This document shows, piece by piece, positions 17,254 to 24,770 of a DNA stretch of 64,000 nt. The stretch's first letter is position 1. Each line of letters starts with the position of its first letter. A program made the translations under genes and the position numbers. Location of the stretch: NCBI GenBank assembly GCA_045661225.1, contig JAZRFF010000038.1:1-64000 (forward strand), in the 5' to 3' direction. This DNA comes from HGM04593 sp045661225 (GTDB taxonomy: Bacteria; Bacteroidota; Bacteroidia; Bacteroidales; Bacteroidaceae). The notes beneath the pieces were generated by a model, which saw only the letters and a list, made by a program, of their open reading frames with translations, searched no databases and was not told the DNA's origin.

Positions 17254-18330
17254 TCACTTTAGTTTCTCCTCGACCAAAGCCTTCATTGCCTCACCGCGAA
17301 GGTCGCGCTTTACAATAGTGCCGTCCGGAGCAAAGAGAATAATCTGCGGAATACCCCTGATACCGTACATTGCAGTAGCATCGTCCTTGTTGTCACGGGG
17401 AATGAAAATCTGCGGATAGGTAATGCCCTCTGCTGTAAGCGCAGCCTTGAACTTAACCTCCTCGTCCCACACATTCACACCGAGTACTGTAAATTTCTCG
17501 CCGCCGAACTTATTCTGCAACTCGACAAGATTAGGAATCTCGCCCTTGCAAGGACCGCACCACGACGCCCAGAAATCGACAAGCACATATTTGCCCTTGC
17601 CAACATAGTCGGAAAGTCTTGAAGGAGCACCCTCTACGGTGAAACCGCCAAAATCCTTAAACATTTTACCGGCCTGAGTAGCATCGGCAGAAAGCAACGC
17701 CTCGCGCTTCATTTTAACCGAGGCAAGAGTGCCTGCATATTTCACATTGCTCATTGCTGTATCAAACTCGCCCAATGTAGGATAGAACTCATCGGCAACC
17801 ATATTCATAATATACGCACCGAGCATATTATCTTTGTTCTCTTCCATACATTTGCGGTAGATATTATAAACACCTTCAATGTCGGGTGCTACGGCTGCTG
17901 AAATTTCGGCAGGTCCAGCACCTGTCGCGCTCAACTGCTGAATCTTCTCATTAACAGCCTTACCGGCAAGAGCAACCTCATTCATCATTGCGACCAGCTT
18001 GTCGTTAAGACCGCCGCCATCGGTAGCGAACGGAGGACGCGCCGAAAAATCGACATTGACATTTGCGCCCGGCGCAATGAATACCGACACCTTATTACGG
18101 GTATTCTTGTTATAAACTACATCGTAAAGAGCCTCCCCTTCGACTGTACCGGAAAAATTAAAGGCGCCATTGAGCACAGCACAAGAATCGACAAAGTTCA
18201 TTGTTGACTGGTCAACCAAATACATTTTTTTACCCTCGGCCTTTTCGTTAGCCTTTCCCGAGATTGTATAATTCTGGGCAGTTGCTGTCAAAGTCAAAGC
18301 CGACAGAGCAAGAATTGAAAAAAGTCTCAT
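17254..18330 (-). CDS. TlpA-type thiol:disulfide protein with DUF4369-like N-terminus
   Basis: The 358-residue exported protein has a signal peptide (1-18), an N-terminal beta domain resembling DUF4369 (about 20-110), a helical linker, and a C-terminal thioredoxin-like domain (about 215-358). The active site is WASWCGPCKG near 254-263, and the cis-Pro is in GIRGIPQIILF. Such proteins are periplasmic or membrane-bound thiol reductases that are frequent in Bacteroidetes, where they probably keep exported Cys proteins reduced or act in oxidative stress. The exact partner is unknown. The gene stands alone with its own terminator. Confidence 0.9.
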   Translation of the reverse strand: MRLFSILALSALTLTATAQNYTISGKANEKAEGKKMYLVDQSTMNFVDSCAVLNGAFNFSGTVEGEALYDVVYNKNTRNKVSVFIAPGANVNVDFSARPPFATDGGGLNDKLVAMMNEVALAGKAVNEKIQQLSATGAGPAEISAAVAPDIEGVYNIYRKCMEENKDNMLGAYIMNMVADEFYPTLGEFDTAMSNVKYAGTLASVKMKREALLSADATQAGKMFKDFGGFTVEGAPSRLSDYVGKGKYVLVDFWASWCGPCKGEIPNLVELQNKFGGEKFTVLGVNVWDEEVKFKAALTAEGITYPQIFIPRDNKDDATAMYGIRGIPQIILFAPDGTIVKRDLRGEAMKALVEEKLK

Positions 18331-18370
18331 AATATTTGTTTTTTAGCGTTAATACTCACATACAACTTTG

Positions 18371-18378
18371 CGAAGATA
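18371..18378 (-). promoter_or_regulatory. -7 promoter element of the TlpA-like gene
   Basis: The minus strand reads TATCTTCG, about 40 bases upstream of the ATG. The -33 partner is not recognisable. Confidence 0.45.
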
Positions 18379-18583
18379 GAGTTTTTTACCGAATAATCGC
18401 ATTCATTTACATTATTTAATACAAAAACAAGACGGCAAAAATATTCTGCACTATTGTTCAAACAGGAAAAACAGCAAGCAACCACGACCGACGCCGGAGA
18501 CGTTCAATAATGTCGCAAAAAGACAAAATAGCAAAAGAGAGGTATCTTATTATTATGAAAATGAGCAAAAAGAGTAGCAAAGT

Positions 18584-18614
18584 TTTGCAGAATGACTATT
18601 TTAGACTATCTTTG
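18584..18614 (+). promoter_or_regulatory. rplS promoter
   Basis: TTTG (18584-18587), 19-base spacer, TATCTTTG (18607-18614): a perfect Bacteroidetes sigma-ABfr-type promoter. It leaves a leader of about 80 bases before the rplS ATG. Confidence 0.85.
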
Positions 18615-18699
18615 CACCGCTTTCGGCGTAATCGCTGTCAAGGAAGAGTAACTTGATATGTTGCGTTTGAATGATTGAACAATTTAACAATTCAAAAAA

Positions 18700-19050
18700 A
18701 TGGATTTAATTAAAATTGCTAAAGAAGCATTTGCTACCGGCGTAAACCGCGAGATGGAGTTCCACCCCGGTGACACAATTACAGTAGCTTACAAGATCAT
18801 TGAGGGAACAAAGGAGCGTATCCAGATGTACCGCGGCGTTGTTATCCGCATCAGCGGTCACGGTAACGAGAAGCGTTTCACAGTACGCAAAATGTCAGGT
18901 ACTGTAGGCGTTGAGCGTATCTTCCCTTTGAACTCACCTGCTATTGACAGCATCACTGTTAACAAGCGTGGTCGTGTTCGCCGTGCTAAACTTTACTACT
19001 TGCGTGCCCTCACAGGTAAGAAGGCTCGTATCAAGGAGATCAAGGGCTAA
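18700..19050 (+). CDS. rplS: 50S ribosomal protein L19
   Basis: The 116-residue protein covers the whole family length and shows the L19 core: FHPGDTITVAYKIIEG, RIQMYRGVVIRISGHG, FTVRKMSGTVGVERIFPLNSP and GRVRRAKLYYLR. L19 sits at the interface of the 30S and 50S subunits near the aminoacyl site. It is transcribed alone here, without the rpsP-rimM-trmD genes that accompany it in many phyla. Promoter and terminator are both clear. Confidence 0.98.
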   Translation: MDLIKIAKEAFATGVNREMEFHPGDTITVAYKIIEGTKERIQMYRGVVIRISGHGNEKRFTVRKMSGTVGVERIFPLNSPAIDSITVNKRGRVRRAKLYYLRALTGKKARIKEIKG

Positions 19051-19071
19051 GCACCTGAATGAGATTAAAAT

Positions 19072-19103
19072 AAAAAAATGCAACCCGCGGGTTGCATTTT
19101 TTT
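19072..19103. terminator. Bidirectional terminator between rplS and the DUF2007 gene
   Basis: A perfect 16-bp palindrome (19072-19087 with 19088-19103) has seven A on one side and seven T on the other, so it can stop transcripts from both convergent genes. Confidence 0.9.
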
Positions 19104-19121
19104 ATTATCCATTACCAAAAA

Positions 19122-19364
19122 TCACTCGGCCTCGGGAGTCGTATTTTCCTCGATAACCCTGCGGGCACGTTCCGCATCGCACTCGTTCACCACGACAAGC
19201 ACATTGTCGTCAAGCGAAGCATAGTACGAGGTTACAACACCAATGCCTTCATCTTTAATGGCACAAGGGACCGAATTTGCATCGAGCATTCCTTTTACAA
19301 GCTCGGCTTGCCACAGCGTACCGGCAAAGACCCGTACCAATTTTTCTTCATTTGCGCTTGACAT
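19122..19364 (-). CDS. DUF2007 (putative signal-transducing) protein
   Basis: This 80-residue protein begins EKLVRVFAGTLWQAELVKGMLDANSVPC, the signature start of DUF2007 proteins (small alpha/beta proteins related to the PII-like fold). It ends with an acidic tail. No function has been established for the family. It is monocistronic and converges on rplS. A TATATTCG -7-like element lies upstream on the minus strand at 19451-19458. Confidence 0.85.
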   Translation of the reverse strand: MSSANEEKLVRVFAGTLWQAELVKGMLDANSVPCAIKDEGIGVVTSYYASLDDNVLVVVNECDAERARRVIEENTTPEAE

Positions 19365-19546
19365 AATAAAACCTCCTTTTCTTTAAAGTTAAACACAACA
19401 TCACAGCTTTTTGTTGAGCCATTGTTGCCGACACAAAAAAGTTCTCTTTGCGAATATAGAGAATCAAGAAACAAAGAACAACTGCAGGAAGAGAATATTA
19501 TTTATTAAAAAATCTTAAAAACACCATTCTGTTCGCGCATATTGAT

Positions 19547-19554
19547 TATATTTG
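19547..19554 (+). promoter_or_regulatory. -7 promoter element of frr-rsgA
   Basis: TATATTTG matches TAnnTTTG and lies about 90 bases upstream of frr. No clear TTTG is seen at -33. Confidence 0.45.
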
Positions 19555-19640
19555 CCTAAAGTGTAAGCACGGCAAGCAACATTGCAACCGAATTATACAT
19601 AAAACAATACACAAAAAGAGAATATTTAAATTTTAAGACT

Positions 19641-20201
19641 ATGATAGATATAAAAGCACGCCTTCAAGAGGCCGAAGAGTTAATGCAGATGAGCATTATG
19701 CACTTAGAGGACGAGTATTCACACATTCGCGCCGGCAAAGCCAATGTACACCTTTTGGACTGTGTCAGAGTAAGTTCTTACGGCGCAGAAATGCCAATCA
19801 GCAATGTCGCTACAATAACCACTCCCGACTTGCGCACCATCGCTATTAAGCCCTGGGATAAAAATATGATTGCGCCAATTGAAAAGGCCATCATCGACTC
19901 ACCCGTAGGCATTATGCCCACCAACAACGGCGAGGTTATTATTGTTGCCATTCCGCCATTGACCGGAGAACGTCGTAAAGACCTTGTAAAACAGTGCTCG
20001 CACGAGCTTGAGACTGCTAAGATAAGCATTCGCAACGCGCGCCGCGACGGCATTGACGCTATGAAGAAGTCGGTTAAGGACGGAACACCCGAAGACGTTG
20101 CAAAAGACGGCGAAGAGAGCTTGCAGAAAATCCACGACAAATACATCAAGAAGGCCGAGGAGATTTTCGCAGCAAAAGAAAAAGAAATTATGACCGTATA
20201 A
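19641..20201 (+). CDS. frr: Ribosome recycling factor
   Basis: The 186-residue protein spans the full RRF length. Its first half contains HIRAGKANVHLLD and the second half the conserved region PPLTGERRKDLVKQCSHELETAKISIRNARRD-like (near 113-135). The KDLVK and RNARRD segments form the three-helix bundle that, with EF-G, splits post-termination ribosomes. It is the first gene of an operon with rsgA, 13 bases downstream, so the two ribosome-maturation/recycling functions are probably made together. Confidence 0.97.
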   Translation: MIDIKARLQEAEELMQMSIMHLEDEYSHIRAGKANVHLLDCVRVSSYGAEMPISNVATITTPDLRTIAIKPWDKNMIAPIEKAIIDSPVGIMPTNNGEVIIVAIPPLTGERRKDLVKQCSHELETAKISIRNARRDGIDAMKKSVKDGTPEDVAKDGEESLQKIHDKYIKKAEEIFAAKEKEIMTV

Positions 20202-20214
20202 TTCCGCAAAAAAC

Positions 20215-21147
20215 GTGGAAGGAACAGTAATAAGGAGTTCAGGTGCCGTCTATGGCGTACGCGCCACAGACGGCACTGTTGTCGACTGCAGAGTAAAAGG
20301 CAACTTCCGCCTCAAAGGCATAAGAAGCACCAACCCTGTAGCCGTTGGCGACCACGTCAAATTCGACGTACGCACCGACGGCACCGCCTACATTACAGAA
20401 ATTCTTGAGCGCAAGAATTATATTATACGCAAGGCATCGAACCTCTCGAAACAATCGCACATACTCGCAGCCAACCTCGACCTCTGCTTCCTGACAGTCA
20501 CAATAAACCACCCGGCAACAGCCACCACATTTATAGACAGATTCCTGGCTGCAGCCGAAGCCTACCGCGTACCGGTGGTACTTGTATTCAACAAGACCGA
20601 CATTTACGACGAAAGCGACAAGGAAGAGCTACGCTACCTGACAGCACTATATGAGAGCATAGGCTACCACTGCCTGCACACCAGCGCCGCCGACGGTAAC
20701 GGCATAGAGACACTCAAAGAGATGATGCGCGGTAAAGTATCGTTGCTTGCAGGAAATTCAGGTGTCGGCAAGTCGAGCCTCGTGAACGCCATTGCCCCCG
20801 AGATTGCCGCGCGCGTGGGAGAAATATCAAAAACCCACGATACAGGTATGCACACCACCACATACACCGAAATGTTTGAATTTATGCCCGGCAGTTACAT
20901 TGTCGACACTCCGGGTGTGAAGGGGTTCGGAACATTCGATATGGAGGCTGAAGAAATTTCGCACTATTTTGTAGAGTTTTTCGAACTCTCAAGAGATTGT
21001 CGCTACGGCAACTGTACGCACACGCACGAACCCGGCTGCGCCGTACTCGAAGCACTTGAAAGAGGAGAAATAGCACCGTCACGCTACCAATCGTATCTGA
21101 GTATGCTCGAAGACAAAGAAGAGGGCAAGTACAGAGCATCGGAATAA
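20215..21147 (+). CDS. rsgA: Ribosome small-subunit GTPase RsgA
   Basis: The 310-residue protein starts at GTG 20215 (EGTVIRSSGAVYGV follows); no ATG fits the N-terminal OB fold. GTPase motifs occur in the circularly permuted order that defines the family: FNKTD (near 123), then GNSGVGKSS (near 181), then DTPGVKGFG (near 231). The C-terminal zinc site is CRYGNCTHTHEPGC (near 261-275). RsgA releases maturation factors during late assembly of the 30S subunit. It follows frr with a 13-base gap. Confidence 0.97.
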   Translation: MEGTVIRSSGAVYGVRATDGTVVDCRVKGNFRLKGIRSTNPVAVGDHVKFDVRTDGTAYITEILERKNYIIRKASNLSKQSHILAANLDLCFLTVTINHPATATTFIDRFLAAAEAYRVPVVLVFNKTDIYDESDKEELRYLTALYESIGYHCLHTSAADGNGIETLKEMMRGKVSLLAGNSGVGKSSLVNAIAPEIAARVGEISKTHDTGMHTTTYTEMFEFMPGSYIVDTPGVKGFGTFDMEAEEISHYFVEFFELSRDCRYGNCTHTHEPGCAVLEALERGEIAPSRYQSYLSMLEDKEEGKYRASE

Positions 21148-21317
21148 TCACATTTTCAACGAACCCATAACTTAATGGCTGTAACCCGGAAAAAGGTTAT
21201 TAAGAAAAAGGCACCGACAGCCTCAAGGCCTACAAGGCAAGATACTCTATGAATATCACACATTCAGCACCAGGCACACGGCTCAGACGCTAATCTTTAA
21301 AACAACACTATGTATAC

Positions 21318-21351
21318 AAAAAAGGATATGTGCGCGCACATATCCTTTTTT
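21318..21351. terminator. Bidirectional terminator between rsgA and asd
   Basis: A perfect 17-bp palindrome (21318-21334 with 21335-21351) is flanked by A and T runs, 24 bases past the asd stop and 170 bases past rsgA. Weaker inverted repeats lie in 21170-21215 without a recognisable function. Confidence 0.85.
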
Positions 21352-21375
21352 TGTATATTACCGTAACAAACTTTA

Positions 21376-22383
21376 TCACTTCTTGGGGTGAGCTATAAGA
21401 TATTCGGCTATCTGCACAGCATTAAGCGCAGCACCTTTCTTAATCTGGTCGCCTACAATCCACATAAGAATTCCGTTGGGGTTGGTTATGTCCTTACGGA
21501 TACGTCCAACATACACAGGGTCCTGACCGGCAAGGAACAGAGGCATCGGATAAACCTTCTCTTCGGGGTTGTCCATCAATATAAGACCCTCACCCTCGGC
21601 GATGGCGCAACGAACCTCCTCGACGCTCAACGGACGCTCGGTCTCAATCCACAGAGACTGCGAGTGCGAGCGTAACGCAGGCACACGCACACACTGAGCA
21701 CTAACCTCTATGTCGCTGTGCATAATCTTGCGTGTCTCGTTGTACATTTTCATCTCCTCTTTTGTATAGCCATTGTCAGTGAAAACGTCTATCTGCGGAA
21801 TAACATTGAATGCCAACTGATAAGCAAACTTCTCAACAGTAGGTTCCTCTCCGGCAAGCACCTGACGATACTGCTCATACAGTTCGGCCATTGCTGCGGC
21901 ACCTGCGCCGCTGGCTGCCTGATAGGTTGAAGAGTGCACACGCTTGATGTGAGAAAGGTTCTCTATCGCCTTTAATGCAACAACCATCTGAATTGTTGTA
22001 CAGTTGGGGTTAGCAATAATATTGCGAGGGCGGTTATAGGCGTCGGTCGGGTTTACTTCGGGAACTACAAGAGGCACATCGGTGTCCATTCGGAAAGCGC
22101 TTGAATTGTCAATCATCACAGTGCCGTGCTTGGTTATAGTATCGGCATACTCCTTAGAGACGCTGCCGCCGGCCGAAACAAAAGCATAGTCAACGCCCAT
22201 AAAATCGTCGTTGTGTTTGAGCTCTTTAACCACGTAATCCACGCCACGGAAGTTATACACCTGCCCTGCACTGCGAGCCGAGCCAAAAAGCACAAGTTCG
22301 TCAAAGGGGAAATTTCTCTCGTCAAGAACGCGCAGGAACTCCTGTCCCACCGCTCCGCTGACACCTACGATTGCTATTTTCAT
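21376..22383 (-). CDS. asd: Aspartate-semialdehyde dehydrogenase
   Basis: The 335-residue enzyme starts at ATG 22383 with MKIAIVGVSGAVGQEFLRVL, the NADP-binding Rossmann start. The frame stays open 46 codons upstream, but that stretch is not family-like. The catalytic Cys is in NPNCTTIQ near 127, and the substrate-binding RVPALRSHSQS segment is present. It reduces aspartyl phosphate to aspartate semialdehyde, the branch point to lysine/diaminopimelate, methionine and threonine. It is monocistronic with a leader of about 130 bases. Confidence 0.96.
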   Translation of the reverse strand: MKIAIVGVSGAVGQEFLRVLDERNFPFDELVLFGSARSAGQVYNFRGVDYVVKELKHNDDFMGVDYAFVSAGGSVSKEYADTITKHGTVMIDNSSAFRMDTDVPLVVPEVNPTDAYNRPRNIIANPNCTTIQMVVALKAIENLSHIKRVHSSTYQAASGAGAAAMAELYEQYRQVLAGEEPTVEKFAYQLAFNVIPQIDVFTDNGYTKEEMKMYNETRKIMHSDIEVSAQCVRVPALRSHSQSLWIETERPLSVEEVRCAIAEGEGLILMDNPEEKVYPMPLFLAGQDPVYVGRIRKDITNPNGILMWIVGDQIKKGAALNAVQIAEYLIAHPKK

Positions 22384-22518
22384 TTTATATAAAATTGATT
22401 TATTTTCAAAAAAGCCGGAGAGCACGGTACCCCCAACAAACGCCGACACCGACACCACGAGCAAGCGATTTAACGCCACGCACACTCCGCAATGCTGCTC
22501 CTGCATACAATTCGGGTA

Positions 22519-22526
22519 CAAAATTA
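22519..22526 (-). promoter_or_regulatory. -7 promoter element of asd
   Basis: The minus strand reads TAATTTTG (TAnnTTTG), about 135 bases upstream of the asd ATG. It is followed by a comparatively GC-rich leader that is open in the asd frame. Confidence 0.4.
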
Positions 22527-22569
22527 CTTAAAAATTAAATATATACACCCCTCTGTCGCTATTTTTTTG

Positions 22570-22577
22570 TACATTCG
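22570..22577 (+). promoter_or_regulatory. -7 promoter element of tcdA-lolD
   Basis: TACATTCG, a TAnnTTCG variant, lies about 42 bases before the tcdA ATG. Confidence 0.4.
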
Positions 22578-22618
22578 TTGCTTGAAAGGCCGTAATGGCA
22601 CAATAATAATGAATAATT

Positions 22619-23323
22619 ATGTCCGATTGGTTACAACGAGGCACGCTCCTGTTGGGTGACGAGAAGCAGGAGAAGCTCAAAAAAGCACATATTCTCGTCG
22701 TAGGACTCGGCGGCGTTGGTTCTTGGGCTGCCGAGATGCTCTGCCGCGCAGGAGCAGGAGCAATGACCATCGTCGATGCGGACGTTGTAGACGTGACCAA
22801 CATAAACCGTCAAATGCCGGCTCTTGCAAGCACTGTCGGCCTGCCTAAATGCGATATTGTCGCCGAACGTTTGAAAGCGATAAACCCCAATATTGCTGTA
22901 ACTAAAAAGCAGTTGTTCATTACTCCCGAGAACATTCCCACGCTGATAGACGAGGGTAATTTTGACTTTGTTGTAGACGCCATCGACACCCTTGACCCCA
23001 AGGGAGCACTCATAAGAGAGTGTTGGAGACGCGAAATAAAGATTGTTTCGAGTATGGGCGCCGGCGCAAAACGCAACCTTGCCGACATTCGCACAGGCGA
23101 CCTTTGGAAGAGCGAGCACTGCACGCTCGCAAAAAACGTACGACGTCTGTTACGCGACGCGCGCGGAAAGCACAAACTGCCGGTCATCTACAGTGTCGAG
23201 GAACCACGTCGCGAAGCCATACGCCCCAACCCCGAAGGCGGCAAGCCCATCATCGGCTCGCTGGCCTACTTTACAGCCACATTCGGTTGCTATATTGCAG
23301 AATATGTAATAAAAGAGATATGA
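22619..23323 (+). CDS. tcdA: tRNA threonylcarbamoyladenosine dehydratase (ThiF/E1-like)
   Basis: This 234-residue E1-like enzyme has the nucleotide-binding motif VVGLGGVGSWAAEMLCRAG (near 28-46) and the TcdA-typical DADVVDVTNINRQ with ALASTVGLPK. The family uses ATP to cyclise t6A to ct6A at position 37 of ANN-decoding tRNAs in the cytoplasm. It lacks the C-terminal rhodanese-like region of MoeB. The stop codon overlaps the start of lolD (ATGA), so the two are translationally coupled. Confidence 0.92.
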   Translation: MSDWLQRGTLLLGDEKQEKLKKAHILVVGLGGVGSWAAEMLCRAGAGAMTIVDADVVDVTNINRQMPALASTVGLPKCDIVAERLKAINPNIAVTKKQLFITPENIPTLIDEGNFDFVVDAIDTLDPKGALIRECWRREIKIVSSMGAGAKRNLADIRTGDLWKSEHCTLAKNVRRLLRDARGKHKLPVIYSVEEPRREAIRPNPEGGKPIIGSLAYFTATFGCYIAEYVIKEI

Positions 23324-23991
23324 TTAAGATAGAGAATCTTACAAAGAGATTTGGCGATGTTCAGGTACTCAAGGGAGTGAACCTTACAGTGAGCAGAGGC
23401 GAAGTAATCAGCATTGTCGGCCCCAGTGGAGCCGGCAAGACCACCCTGCTGCAGCTCATAGGCACACTTGACAGCCCCACAAGCGGTTGCATACGCTTTA
23501 ACGGCGAAGAGGTAAACAGAATGAGCGGCAAGAAACTTGCCACATTCCGCAACAAGCACATAGGCTTTGTGTTCCAATTTCACCAGCTGCTTCCCGAATT
23601 CACAGCACTCGAAAATATCATAATCCCCGCCCTCATTGCCGGACGCCGTCGGGGAGAGGCCGAGGCCGAGGCTATGAAGCTGCTGCGCATTATGAATTTG
23701 GAAGAGCGTGCACAGCACAAACCGGCCGAGATGTCAGGCGGAGAGAACCAACGTGTAGCTGTTGCCAGAGCGCTCATCAACCACCCCGACGTAATTCTTG
23801 CCGACGAGCCATCGGGCAGCCTCGACAGCAGAAATAAAGAGGAGTTGCACAAGCTTTTCTTCGACCTTCGCGACCAATTAGGACAGACTTTCATCATTGT
23901 CACACACGACGAGGGGCTTGCATCACTTACCGACCGAACAATTAGAATGATTGACGGTAATATTGAGTCGGACAAAGTTAAAGAAAGTTAA
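23320..23991 (+). CDS. lolD: ABC transporter ATPase, LolD-like
   Basis: The ORF is open far upstream, but the protein starts at ATG 23320 (MIKIENLTKRFGDVQVLKGV), overlapping the tcdA stop by four bases. It has 223 residues with Walker A GPSGAGKT near 34, Q-loop FQFHQLLPEF, signature MSGGENQRV near 137 (Asn replaces the usual Gln/Lys), Walker B VILADEPSGSLD near 157 and switch His THDEG. The length and FQFHQLLPEFTALEN fit LolD/MacB-type ATPases that drive lipoprotein release from the inner membrane. A LolC/E-like permease is encoded separately at 36635-37861 and may be its partner. Confidence 0.88.
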   Translation: MIKIENLTKRFGDVQVLKGVNLTVSRGEVISIVGPSGAGKTTLLQLIGTLDSPTSGCIRFNGEEVNRMSGKKLATFRNKHIGFVFQFHQLLPEFTALENIIIPALIAGRRRGEAEAEAMKLLRIMNLEERAQHKPAEMSGGENQRVAVARALINHPDVILADEPSGSLDSRNKEELHKLFFDLRDQLGQTFIIVTHDEGLASLTDRTIRMIDGNIESDKVKES

Positions 23992-23993
23992 AC

Positions 23994-24013
23994 AAAAGCA
24001 AGCTGCTTTTTAC
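23994..24013 (+). terminator. Terminator after lolD
   Basis: A 7-bp stem (23994-24000 with 24004-24010) has a 3-base loop and ends in a T run, directly after the stop codon. A second, longer hairpin without T tract lies at 24085-24110 (11-bp stem, one G-T pair). Confidence 0.6.
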
Positions 24014-24156
24014 TTTTTACAACAATCGGTGTCATAAATACAGATGATGAGTTAAAAACTCGTTGTTTTTCAATGTTTGTCTCTACAGCCTCTGCGCAAG
24101 CAGGGGCTGTACTGATAAAAAATGCAAACTTTGCAACAAATATTTAAGCCGAAATA

Positions 24157-24639
24157 ATGAAAAAGATTTTATTATGCCTTGTTGCTGTATTGACAGCAAC
24201 AGTTTCATTCGCGCAACACGAGCGCGGCACAAGAGAGCGTCAGAGAGAGTTTAACCCCGAAGAGGTTGCGCAGCGCCGCACACTGCAATTACACCGCGTC
24301 GTGCTGTTAGACAGCACGCAATATCAGGCAGTGCTATTGATGAACTATGCCGATGCACTCACGATGCAGGACAGCATAAAAGCACGCCGCGAGCGTATGG
24401 AGAAGATGCGCGCCGAGGGCAAAAGACCCGAGCGCACACGCCCCGATGAAGAGCAGATAAAAGCGATGATGGAGCTCCAAAAAGAGCGTGAGTCGGTGCG
24501 TAACGAACAGATGAAGCAGATACTCACTCCCGAGCAATACGAAAAATATCTGAAGTATAACGAGGAACAGCGCAACCGTATGCGCGAAGCTCGTGGCCGT
24601 GGTCGCGGACAACGCGGTAACAGAATGCCAAGACAATAA
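24157..24639 (+). CDS. Small exported Arg/Glu-rich helical protein (DUF4890-like)
   Basis: The 160-residue protein has a signal peptide (1-19, VSFAQ) and a charged helical body with ILTPEQYEKYLKY near 127, a motif shared with Spy/CpxP-like and DUF4890 periplasmic proteins. The tail is rich in Arg and Gly (RGRGRGQRGNRMPRQ). Related proteins in Bacteroidetes are thought to be periplasmic, perhaps chaperone- or stress-related; function is unknown. It is monocistronic. Confidence 0.7.
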   Translation: MKKILLCLVAVLTATVSFAQHERGTRERQREFNPEEVAQRRTLQLHRVVLLDSTQYQAVLLMNYADALTMQDSIKARRERMEKMRAEGKRPERTRPDEEQIKAMMELQKERESVRNEQMKQILTPEQYEKYLKYNEEQRNRMREARGRGRGQRGNRMPRQ

Positions 24640-24711
24640 AACAGTTTCGCAAGTATTATCGTCCCCGCCCATGCGTGCATCGGCGGGGGCGGTACGGTAA
24701 CAAGAGAACAT

Positions 24712-24743
24712 TTTGCCCATAAGCGCATAATTTATTATCTTCG
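24712..24743 (+). promoter_or_regulatory. Promoter of the ABC-F gene
   Basis: TTTG (24712-24715), 20-base spacer, TATCTTCG (24736-24743), about 28 bases before the ATG. Confidence 0.7.
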
Positions 24744-24770
24744 CGTGCAAATTCAAAGCCTAACACATTT

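Larger units (their letters stand above)
18331..18699. other. Divergent promoter region between tlpA-like gene and rplS
   Basis: The minus strand has TATCTTCG at 18371-18378, a -7 element for the TlpA-like gene. The plus strand has the rplS promoter at 18584-18614. Between 18380 and 18580 I see no ORF or stable structure; an 85-base leader follows the rplS promoter. Confidence 0.6.

Noticed and set aside
22384..22521. 46-codon N-terminal extension of asd
   Set aside because: The Rossmann start MKIAIVGVSGAVGQ at 22383 is the family start; the upstream residues do not resemble any asd protein.
23020..23319. 100-codon N-terminal extension of the LolD ORF
   Set aside because: It is out of frame within tcdA; ATG 23320 overlaps the tcdA stop and begins the usual ABC N-terminus.
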